A program made the position numbers and the translations under genes. Below the pieces are notes generated by a model that searched no databases, had not been told where the DNA came from, and saw only the letters and a list, made by a program, of their open reading frames with translations. Below, piece by piece: positions 42,625-51,700 of a DNA stretch of 64,000 bases (position 1 is the stretch's first letter; the number at the start of each line of letters is the position of its first letter). The stretch lies in the NCBI RefSeq assembly GCF_030384665.1, contig NC_083676.1, positions 310,001-374,000 of the forward strand, given 5' to 3'. The DNA is from Lodderomyces elongisporus (taxonomy: Eukaryota > Ascomycota > Pichiomycetes > Serinales > Debaryomycetaceae).

Positions 42625-43839
42625 TTAGATTTTTCCTGTAAGTCTCCAACCGCGGCCAACTGGAGTATTGAAAACTTCCACAATACCTCCTCCAAATGCG
42701 TCCGCTAGCACCCAATGCAAGTCATAGCCATAAAAAGGCTTTTTAAAGTTATTCAATTTCAAGTCTCCTTCAAGAGATACCCCCATCCATTTACGGAATA
42801 ACTCATCTTCGAGCATTTCCTTATGCGTATTTCGGTTCAAAGTCCCCACAAGCCACATCCTACCCTCATTTATTAACCGTAGAAACCTTCCACATCCAGG
42901 ATATGAGATTTCCAATTGAGCTTCCTCACTACTAGAGAAGTTTGTAGTTAAAGTTAAGTACCCCATTTGAATCAACATCGATACCTCGTAATCATCAAAC
43001 AGCGACGTGCTAATGAACATTTGCAGTGGAGAAGACTTTGCGAGATTGAGAAACTTTGACATTGTTAAACGCAATTTTTCATTCTCTTTATCGGTGCTTT
43101 CCACAATATTGATCAAGTTTTTGTAATAATCCTCCGTCTTGACAAGAAGCTCAACATTCTCGTACCCGTATGTGACTTTTCTCATCTGAAGTCTATTGAT
43201 CGATCTCAGAATCACTGGTGATGCATTATTTAAAACAAATTTCCGAAGTAATCCTTGACGAACATTCAACTCTACTTGCTTGTCAACAAAAGTGTTTCCT
43301 TGTGCAGAAAATATGGAATAGAGCTGATTTATTGTGACTATTCCACTGGGAAACGACAGTCTAAATTTGACAAGTTCAGCTTTTGAAGTGAGCGACAACC
43401 CCTTGATTTGAAAAATCACCTCTTCGGTAGTATTGCCTTCTAAATGTCTCAACTTTTGCTTATCGTGCAACTCTGTAGATTCGGACCATCGATTCAGGTT
43501 TATTATATCTATAGCTATTTTAATGTCGTCATCTTTTGATAGTTGATAATCTAGCTCCACGTTATAATCAGATACTACTAATTTCTCTATCGGTTTTCGA
43601 CTCCTTGAAGGTGACTGAGGTGACTGAGGTGACTGAGATGACTGTGACGCATGAGATTCCAATGAAGATGGCGATGGTGACAACGACGGTACCGAACTCT
43701 TTGCAAGACGGTTTTGTTGATAAAGTCGCTGTGATGGCAAAAGTTTTTTTGCCTCCCGTTGAAACTTTTTTATTGGGGATTTAGTAGGACTTCTTTTCAG
43801 TGCTATCGAAGTCCTCGCAGCACTATATTGTAATGGCAT
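42625..43839 (-). CDS. STK19-like winged-helix protein
   Basis: 404 residues from the ATG at 43837-43839. The N-terminus is Ser/Pro/Lys-rich with a SQSPQ repeat. The rest resembles the STK19 family: a LIQMGYLTL segment, ISYPGCGRFLRLINEGRMWLVGTLNRN, an EMLEDELFRKW helix, and the C-terminal block YGYDLHWVLADAFGGGIVEVFNTPVGRGWRL, which matches the human end (LTYHVHDLIGAQLVDCISTTSGT) in pattern. STK19 was once called a kinase but is a winged-helix DNA-binding protein that acts in transcription-coupled repair. No kinase motif is present here. The match is by pattern, so the family call is probable and function in this yeast is inference. Confidence 0.6.
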   Translation of the reverse strand: MPLQYSAARTSIALKRSPTKSPIKKFQREAKKLLPSQRLYQQNRLAKSSVPSLSPSPSSLESHASQSSQSPQSPQSPSRSRKPIEKLVVSDYNVELDYQLSKDDDIKIAIDIINLNRWSESTELHDKQKLRHLEGNTTEEVIFQIKGLSLTSKAELVKFRLSFPSGIVTINQLYSIFSAQGNTFVDKQVELNVRQGLLRKFVLNNASPVILRSINRLQMRKVTYGYENVELLVKTEDYYKNLINIVESTDKENEKLRLTMSKFLNLAKSSPLQMFISTSLFDDYEVSMLIQMGYLTLTTNFSSSEEAQLEISYPGCGRFLRLINEGRMWLVGTLNRNTHKEMLEDELFRKWMGVSLEGDLKLNNFKKPFYGYDLHWVLADAFGGGIVEVFNTPVGRGWRLTGKI

Positions 43840-44518
43840 GAGATGACAGCATTTAGATGAATAACGCCTAATATGAAATTTAGGTGAAATGATCAATAGA
43901 TTTAGTATAAGGGAAAAGAAAACAAGTATTTAGAACTACATATGCTCTTTATTTTTTGTCACTTTTTTTTATTCATGTATTTATGTATATGTATATATAT
44001 TTCTACTTATTTTTTTTTTTATTTATTTAGCTTTTATATTTTCGCTTCTTTTTTCTTTTGGCTGCAATTTTGCAGTTTCCTCTTCTCGTACACTGATCAT
44101 CCCATAATGCTTACATCGTAATACTATTATCATAGGCAATATAGCTCGAGTAGAATAACACGGTATAAGGAAGTGAATACATGAACAAGGTAAAAAGAAT
44201 ATAATAAAACGCCAATAAGGAAAGAATGGCACGCACGTAATTTGTAATAGTATTTAGCTAAGTCCACTAATAATCGATTATGATTTAGTATCATATGCCA
44301 TACACCATTATAATTTGCCATGATTTGCCTTATAATATACTTTGTCTTTTCTTTGTGATATCAGCTACAATTTGACAGGCATTTACAAATAAATAAGACG
44401 AGTTAAAGTCTTTAAAGCATGTTTATTTACAATCGTTCTTATTTTTTTTTTACTCTCAAGTACACACTATGGGATGCAAGCAAGCAAACTTTTCTTATTC
44501 ACTTCTTTTATTTTATTT
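43840..44518. other. Intergenic region, STK19-like promoter / MRPL50 3' flank
   Basis: 679 A/T-rich bases. Open frames on both strands lack protein-like composition. Confidence 0.5.
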
Positions 44519-45274
44519 TTACTCTACTTCCAAGACCCTGCTGATTTTACGGCCATCCTTACCTGTTTCAAGCGTTACCAAGTATCTTCCTGCTTGCGTG
44601 ATAGCACTCAAAACTTCCTCTGGGGTATCTTCGTAACTCAATTTCACCGACAACGGCGAAACCTCCTCTCCACCAATTTCGGTAAGGTGCTTGGCCACAA
44701 CTGTTCCGTCCAAAGGCAAGGTATATTTGGAAGTATACATGTTAACAACCTTGGGTATTTTTTCTCCCATATTGTCTGACTTCAAGGTGAAAAGTTCAGC
44801 TTCATTGTCGGTAATTTCGATATCGGATGAGAATATCTCGGCAGACGTTTTAGAAGTTTTAGTCAATCCACTAAAGAACTGGGAAAGCTCATCTTGAGAC
44901 AACACACCTTCTGCGTCATCCACTACTTCCTCATTCACGACTGATTTTGTTGCATCCTGGAGTTGTTCTTCCTTTTTACGTTGCTTGGCTAACTCTTTTT
45001 GTCTCAATCTTCTTTGTTCCCTAAGTTCATTTATGTCAACAATAGGTATCCTTGGAGGGCTATTCTCCGTTATATAGCAGGCCTTATTGTCGACATGCAA
45101 AAAGTTTCTCATAAATCCAGGCTTGACCCGCACAATCTGGCCTCTAACACCAACGTCTTCAACATCTTGAAGCAATTGCACAGGTACTCTGGTATTCACT
45201 GATCTCAAAACGTTTGGACTCCTTTTGCAACAACGCAGCGAGGACATAAACCCTCTTATTGATATGAATGACAT
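44519..45274 (-). CDS. MRPL50: Mitochondrial large-subunit ribosomal protein bL9m
   Basis: Homologue of bacterial L9 and yeast Mrpl50. The bL9 N-domain is visible after the presequence: VQLLQDVEDVGVRGQIVRVKPGFMRNFL, followed by the basic EQRRLRQKELAKQRKKE linker and a C-terminal domain ending GRKISRVLEVE. The ATG at 45274 gives 251 residues with an Arg/Ser-rich start (MSFISIRGFMSSLRCCKRS) suited to mitochondrial import. Upstream the frame stays open another 25 codons from a TTG, and that stretch is also basic and acid-free, but there is no ATG. An RRPE-type AATTTT element at 45426-45436 is well placed for control; Candida mitochondrial ribosomal genes keep this motif. Confidence 0.9.
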   Translation of the reverse strand: MSFISIRGFMSSLRCCKRSPNVLRSVNTRVPVQLLQDVEDVGVRGQIVRVKPGFMRNFLHVDNKACYITENSPPRIPIVDINELREQRRLRQKELAKQRKKEEQLQDATKSVVNEEVVDDAEGVLSQDELSQFFSGLTKTSKTSAEIFSSDIEITDNEAELFTLKSDNMGEKIPKVVNMYTSKYTLPLDGTVVAKHLTEIGGEEVSPLSVKLSYEDTPEEVLSAITQAGRYLVTLETGKDGRKISRVLEVE

Positions 45275-45787
45275 CCCTAAATTTGTAGTAAAACCACGTA
45301 AAATAGAACGAAAAATGTGGGAGAAACGTGTTGCGGGGGAAAAGGCCAAATTATATTTGTTGTTGTTGGATAAAATACAAGATGGTGTAGTTGACGAATG
45401 GCATTTTGGTCAGATCTTTCACTCTTGAAAAATTTTGTTGATTGCGCGTGAGCATATCCTAGTCTATAATTTTGCACTAGAAAAAAATATTAAATTCCAA
45501 AGCGGCAAAATGACAAAAGTCTTCAAAACTAAACTGAGAATCATAAAAAAAAATAAGTCGCGGCTGCGAGTTTAATATTTTGGCTCATTGCAAAAGGTGA
45601 TGAGGAAAACAAGAGTATGCATTATATGAACTAAATAAAGGATAGCAAAACCAGAATTAAAACCAGAATCAAAATTAAAGCCAAAACTGAAAGAGGAAAC
45701 GGATTACGAAAAACATAAATAATAATAATAATAATAATAATAAGAAAAAACAAACTATATTTTTTTCGACTTACTATTCAAGATTAA
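45275..45787. other. Divergent promoter region, MRPL50 / BCD1
   Basis: 513 bases between two divergent ribosome-related genes. It holds one RRPE element and an AAT repeat (45717-45745). Confidence 0.6.
45426..45436. promoter_or_regulatory. RRPE element (TGAAAAATTTT)
   Basis: This is the rRNA-processing element that marks ribosome-biogenesis promoters in yeasts and, in Candida, mitochondrial ribosomal genes. It is 152 bases from the MRPL50 start and 352 from BCD1. Confidence 0.5.
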
Positions 45788-47119
45788 ATGGAGGAGTCTC
45801 TTGAGCTATGTCTGATATGTCTGAGTAATCGAGCAAAATACACCTGTCCAGCATGCGCCTATAAAACATGCTCGTTATTCTGCTACAAAACACACCAAAG
45901 GGAACAATCATGTACCGGTAAAGTTGATGTTACACGATTTGTAACTCGGGATGAGCTATCACAAACTCCCGTACATCTAAATCGGGACTATAACTATTTG
46001 CAAAACGTTGATCGGAAAATCTCGTTATCAAAAGAGGACATCAAGAGCAATGCGCGAAATATTCTCAAGAGGTCGAGAAACGAGGTGATGCAAGACCGCC
46101 GCCAAAAAAGAGTTAAAAGAAATGATGGTGGTGTTAATGGCGGTATAGGAGGCAACGTCAATAATTTTAACGGAAGCAATAGTGGTAATAATGGCAAAAA
46201 TAGTGACAATGGTGAAGATCGACGAAGAATTACAATGTTGGAAGTGTTTCCTCAAAACCCGTCAATTGTGATAAAGCGACAAAATACAATGGTAGTTCAA
46301 CTTCCGCTGGGGATGCAGAGGGCCGTTTCAAACAAGACTGGATACGATAAAAAGCTGAATACTTTTGTTTGGACAGTAGAGTGGATCTTGCTTGACAATG
46401 ACCAGGGTAAGCAACTTGACTCATATACCAGCTTCCGACTAAAAGAATCGGGAGTATTGAAAGAGATTGTACCGCAAGTGCTTTTATCACGAAATGGATT
46501 TGATGCATTACCGTTTTCGTCTTGTCCTGGTTCTTCTGCTGATGCCGATGCTGATGCACGCTCACCGCAACTTTATTTTTTTCTTCGCAACGTTGCAAAC
46601 AAACCAATCAATTCACTCATACAATTGAGTTCTAATGCCATACTCTCTGATGCGTTGAAGGACAAAATTGTGTTGGAGTACCCAACTATCTATATCACGA
46701 CAAACGTTAAATCGGTACAGAATCGCATTGTTAGTGAAATACAGGGTTACGGTTTACGTGGAGACTCAGATCAATCTAGCTCTGACTCTGATTCTGACAC
46801 GGGTAGTGAAGTATCCTCTTCATCGGGCACAGGGTCAGATTCAGATTCAGATTCAGAATTAGATTCAGACGCAGACGCAGACGCAGACGCAGATTCTGAT
46901 ACCGATTCACGGGATGCATCTGAAAGTGAGGATAGTGGTCCCGAGGAAGCTTCACTGAAGAAGTTAGAAATTGAAGTAGGGGACGATTTTGAGGAACAAA
47001 AATATGATAATATAGAAAAAAAAGATTTGGTAACGAGCTTGGTAGAGGTTGGAGATGTCTGTACTGTCGGCGACGTAGCTGGCGAAAGTTCTTTGGATTA
47101 TTTAAACGGCGTAGATTAA
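45788..47119 (+). CDS. BCD1: Box C/D snoRNP assembly factor, zf-HIT protein
   Basis: Essential nucleolar factor that stabilises box C/D snoRNAs and helps assemble their snoRNPs. The 443-residue product opens with a HIT zinc finger (about residues 8-42: CLIC, CPAC, CSLFC and the final His/Cys), then SKEDIKSNARNILKRSRNE and a basic KKRVKRN region. The domain VEWILLDNDQGKQ follows (about 195-235), and a very acidic Ser/Asp repeat tail fills the last 100 residues (GAC/GCA/GAT microsatellite, about 46835-46900). The Asn/Gly insertion (about 115-145) and the tail are longer than in Saccharomyces Bcd1 (366 residues). The start ATG at 45788 is clear. Confidence 0.88.
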   Translation: MEESLELCLICLSNRAKYTCPACAYKTCSLFCYKTHQREQSCTGKVDVTRFVTRDELSQTPVHLNRDYNYLQNVDRKISLSKEDIKSNARNILKRSRNEVMQDRRQKRVKRNDGGVNGGIGGNVNNFNGSNSGNNGKNSDNGEDRRRITMLEVFPQNPSIVIKRQNTMVVQLPLGMQRAVSNKTGYDKKLNTFVWTVEWILLDNDQGKQLDSYTSFRLKESGVLKEIVPQVLLSRNGFDALPFSSCPGSSADADADARSPQLYFFLRNVANKPINSLIQLSSNAILSDALKDKIVLEYPTIYITTNVKSVQNRIVSEIQGYGLRGDSDQSSSDSDSDTGSEVSSSSGTGSDSDSDSELDSDADADADADSDTDSRDASESEDSGPEEASLKKLEIEVGDDFEEQKYDNIEKKDLVTSLVEVGDVCTVGDVAGESSLDYLNGVD

Positions 47120-47360
47120 AATCGTCTGCTAAATTGTGTAATATAGTATATATTCAATCGCATATAATCTAGAAGAGATCTAAATTTTTGTACAATCAAA
47201 CACGACACTACCCAAATTCTCTTATCGCGTCCGATAAAAGAAGCGTAAGAAGAGGAAGAAGAAGAAGGAAAAGAAGAAATAAAAGAAAAAGAGAAATGTA
47301 AACAAAAGAAAACAAACATTATATAATCGTACCTAACCAAAGTATGCATTCATTGCTTTA
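47120..47360. other. Short intergenic region, BCD1 to HSH49
   Basis: 241 bases, A/G-rich; it ends in a five-codon upstream open frame listed separately. Confidence 0.6.
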
Positions 47361-47361
47361 A
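47344..47361 (+). promoter_or_regulatory. Five-codon uORF overlapping the HSH49 start
   Basis: ATG at 47344 starts a frame of five codons whose TAA (47359-47361) shares its last A with the ATG of HSH49 at 47361. If the uORF lies in the transcript, ribosomes would terminate exactly at the main start. Whether the mRNA begins upstream of it is not known. Confidence 0.4.
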
Positions 47362-48086
47362 TGACCTCAATATTCAAAAAGTTACCAGATTCGGAGAGGA
47401 ATTCCAATGCCTCGTTGTATTTTGGCAACTTAGATCCAGAATGTCTGGAACTTCTTATGTATGAGCTTTTCTCTCAGTTTGGTCCCATCAGAAATATCAA
47501 CATGCCCAAGGATAGAGTTTCTAAAATGCATCAGGGATATGGTTTTGTTGAGTTCAAGGATGCACGCGATGCAAAGTATACAGAGGATATATTGCGAGGT
47601 GTCCGACTATATGGAAAACTACTCAAATTGAAAAAATTGGATTCCAAACCATCTACCCAATACCAGTCAGAAAGATCAGTGGGGACATACGTTACTCCCA
47701 AGCTGGATTTGCTGAACGACAGATATGTGGATGTTGGAGCCAAATTGTACATAAGTAATTTGAACCCATTAATTGATGAAAAGTTCCTATTGCAAACATT
47801 TCTGAATTTTGGTACAGTTATCAAGCAACCGGTGATTCGTCGTGACCTTGAAGGTAAGTCAATGGGCAGTGGTTTTATTACTTTTGCCGATTTTGAAACC
47901 AGTGACGAGGTAATAGAAAAAATGAACAACACTATTTTGATGAATTCGAAAATAAGTTTAGCATATGCATTTAAAGAAGGTGCAACCAAAGGTGGGAAGA
48001 AGATCAGACATGGCGACAAGGCAGAACGAATACTTGCTGAATCTGCTAAAAAGAACGGTTTTCTGCGGTCCAAAAAGCTGAGGTGA
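47361..48086 (+). CDS. HSH49: SF3b subunit of the U2 snRNP (SF3B4 homologue)
   Basis: A 241-residue protein with two RRM domains. RRM1 (about 18-92) has RNP2 LYFGNL and RNP1 GYGFVEF. RRM2 (about 126-200) has RNP2 LYISNL and RNP1 GSGFITF. The spacing, the linker and the basic C-terminus match Hsh49/SF3B4, which sits in SF3b with Cus1 and binds pre-mRNA upstream of the branch site during spliceosome assembly. Several CTG codons (PKLDLL and others) would be Ser in this organism. No intron is seen. Confidence 0.9.
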   Translation: MTSIFKKLPDSERNSNASLYFGNLDPECLELLMYELFSQFGPIRNINMPKDRVSKMHQGYGFVEFKDARDAKYTEDILRGVRLYGKLLKLKKLDSKPSTQYQSERSVGTYVTPKLDLLNDRYVDVGAKLYISNLNPLIDEKFLLQTFLNFGTVIKQPVIRRDLEGKSMGSGFITFADFETSDEVIEKMNNTILMNSKISLAYAFKEGATKGGKKIRHGDKAERILAESAKKNGFLRSKKLR

Positions 48087-48711
48087 TTCAATGACCACTT
48101 GTTCAGCTTGTAGAGATACAAGTGTTGTTAATGACTCGCCTGGTGATTGCTACAACAATTGTAATAAACTTTTGATTTTTCTAGTTGAATAAGTTTGACA
48201 TACTCTGCATAGTATCCCAAATATGCATTAAAAGTCAGTAGCTACAATGATGAAAATATAGACTTATATATTAATCTCATTTACTGAGCTCTACCGATGT
48301 CTCTCCTTTTCTTTTCCTTTCATCCTCCTTCTTTGCTTTACTTTGCTTTGCTTGTCTTTTCTTTTTTCACACTTTTCTACCACTTTTTTTTTCTTCTCTT
48401 TCATTCTTCACCAATAGGTATCATAGCTAGAAACGTTGGCTGTGGCGTTCAGTCTTCAATAGTAAAAAGTAGATCCGACCACTGCATCTTTTATTACCCT
48501 TCCAAATGTTTTTGTGTTATATATATATATAAATATATATACATAAAAATATTTACATCCATTTTTGTTTTGAAAATCTAATCAATTTTTGCAGCACAAT
48601 GCTAAAGTTTGCAAATGCCAAGTAACTTCGTATACAGTAAAAGTAACACAGATAAAACTCTTTTCTTTTAATTCCATTCACCCTCGTACTCTGCACTTCA
48701 CTCTAGCCTTC
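48087..48711. other. Intergenic region, HSH49 to IRC20
   Basis: 625 bases, T-rich with TA repeats (48520-48545). The IRC20 frame is open for 41 codons upstream of its ATG but contains no ATG. Confidence 0.55.
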
Positions 48712-51700
48712 ATGATTGTTCAACTTCATGAAAAGGAGTTGCTGGTGTATATTTTGAAGCAGTTATCGGCACTTGGCAGTACTGACTCACCATCTCAATC
48801 ATCAGCATCATCGTCGTCATCAGCATCATCAGCATCATCATCATCGATAGATACGCAACAACGAGATCACAAAAGAAGAAAGTTGAATCAAGATCCAGAC
48901 TCGAGCCAAAATCAACATCATCAGGGAAACAAAATACGCATTTTCTCCAACCATATCTTTTTTCACGACGTGACATGTAGTTCAATTACAAAAGACTTTA
49001 GCATTAGCCGGGGTTACGTAAAGTGCAAGGTAGGGAAAAATGGAAACACGTCCTTAACTTGGTCAAAACAGAAAGGCAGTAAACAGTTTACAATTCTTGA
49101 AATTGGAGATATCGAAAACGAACAGACCAAGTCAGAGTTAACATTGCTTGCGAAAGCGTCAAAAGACAACAATTGTTTAATGGATTTTATAACTATTAGT
49201 GGTAAACGGCAAAGGGATGGTGGTGATTTTACCATTGAAATTGAATATGCCTTGGACTATGTCTTTACTTTTGCCAATGTGGCAGAAGATATTCTGAATG
49301 AACTAGTTAACTACATTTTTAAAGGACTGGCCAATTTAAATATGGAGCAAGAGGTTTCTGTTGAGTTTTTTTACAAATGTATCTTGGAACATACTGGGAA
49401 ACTCCCTTTATGCCACGAACAGTTTGATCTTCCTGACTTGAAAACCAAGTTGTTAAATTTCCAACGAAAAACAGTACAATGGATGTTGACAAAAGAGAGT
49501 GCTCTTTATGATTTGGATACCGGTAGATGTGAGCAAATAATAGGGATCAGCGCCTCCAGCTTAAATGAAGATAAAAACGTTATTGACATGATGAATAAAA
49601 TCTGGTATGGATGGAGAGAAATTGAGTTTAATGGACAACAGTTATGTTTCAACATCCTTACTAGTCATCTTTCCACTATTGAGCATCTACGATCCTACTT
49701 GCTTGAATATTTGAAAGAAACGGACAAGAATCTATATCCTACAATATTGCCTGCTAAGGGCCTACTATGCGAAGAAATGGGGTTAGGAAAAACTGTGGAA
49801 TCAACGGCATTAATTTTATTGAATCCTCGACCAGCTGAAGATATTGGAAAAAGGATATCTCGCCCGCTGTATATAATGGGTGATCACAAATCAATGTATA
49901 AGGCAAAGACGACGTTGATTATTGCACCAAATTCAATTATTCAGCAATGGCAGGACGAGATTACTAGGCTAGCACCCAGTCTTACTGTCACTGAGTACAA
50001 GGGCATCAAAAGCTATAAACTGATGAAGAATAAACCCGCAATTATAGCTGAGTATTTAGGGAAGTTTGATGTTGTTTTTACCTCCTACACAGTTTTGGGA
50101 AATGAATTAAACTATGCAAACTTTTCGAAATTAACTAGGAAAACTAGAGCAGCAAAAAAAGAAATGGAACAGTTTTTTAATGAAGAATCAGTACAGGAGG
50201 TTCTGCTGCTGCTGCTGCTGCTGCTGCTGCCACTCCCGCTGCTGCGTGCCCTGAGCGCTTTCCCCGGTAAAAATTTGAATCAACACACCGAAGAGAAGAA
50301 AGTTGATGAAGAAAAAGAAAAACAAGAAAAACAAGAAACACAAGAAACACAAGAAAGAGATTTAATAAATTCCGCATCATTAGAGTTTTTCCATATCCCA
50401 GATATATCTACCAAGACTATTCAGCCTAATTCGAAGATGCTGGATGCTTCCTCGGAAACGTTTTACGAAGAAGCCCTTCAAAGAGAAGTGGCTTTGGCTT
50501 TAGAACATAACAAGATACCTGATTGGTATCACAAAATTGATTATGCTTGTCCTTTGATGCTAATGCAATTCTGGAGAGTTTTGTTAGATGAAGTACAAAT
50601 GGTATCGCTGAGCTCCTCAAAATGTTTCAAAAGCGCTGAGCTTATCCCTAGATTCCATTCGTGGGGTGTTTCCGGGACGCCGATCAAGCGAGACTTGGAT
50701 GATTTACAATCGTATCTCAAATTCTTGCATTTTTACCCTTTCGATTCTATACATGGAAAGAAAGCCTGGAAACTGTTAATTTCAGATTCTCACAAATTTC
50801 AAAAATTTTGGTCTGAAATGTCCTTGAGGCATACAAAAGCCATGGTTGAGCATGACATTAGACTACCTCCTCAAAACAGGATACGCATGACTATCCCATT
50901 TAATCCTGTGGAACAAAACAATTACGATACGAGATTTGCCGAGTGCTTGCAGGATATTGGTCTCGACTCCGAAGGAAACCCCACACAAAATGATTGGGAG
51001 ATGTCTACTGATCGAATCCAAAAAATGAAGACCTGGTTGCGAAATTTAAGGCAACTATGTTGTTCGCCGCAATTTAGTTCGTTGAATATAAATAGGTTTA
51101 ATTCAAAGGCAGCAGCAATGGGGTTCCAACAATTATATTTTGTTGACACTCTGAAAAGTCTTGACGATCTCTTGGACCAGATGCTTGATAAGGTTTATTT
51201 TGAGATTGCTGAAAAGGAGAAAAGAAAATTAGAATTAGTTATTCAAAGTGCAGAGTTTTTGGAATTCATCTATCAACCTAAACATGCAACTAAATTTCTA
51301 AAAGAAGGTATTATAGAAACAAGGAAAATCATCCATCGATTGCGTTTATTGTTGCAGAAGCTGATTGAAGATTATCGTAAGGATAGAAACAAAGATGCAA
51401 AGGATAAACTTTCGAAGCAACCAAAATATGACAATAATGGTGATGCTAATGGTGATGAAACTCAAAATATTATGGAAGTTGACGATGCTTACAATAATAT
51501 TGACCATGACGATAATATAGGCACGTCTCAAGAGTCAAATTCATACAATGGAGAGAACAAACTTGAGCACAGAGTTTCCAACTTACGGATTCGATTGAAA
51601 AATTGGCATCTTTTATTGCACAAATTGTATTTTTTGTATGCGTCTGCCAATTTTCAACTCTATGACCCAGAATTTCAGCTGCTTATTGCAAAATATCAAA

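Noticed and set aside
50203..50229. Poly-Leu run as a transmembrane segment of IRC20
   Set aside because: The codons are CTG, which is Ser in this clade, and the protein is nuclear.
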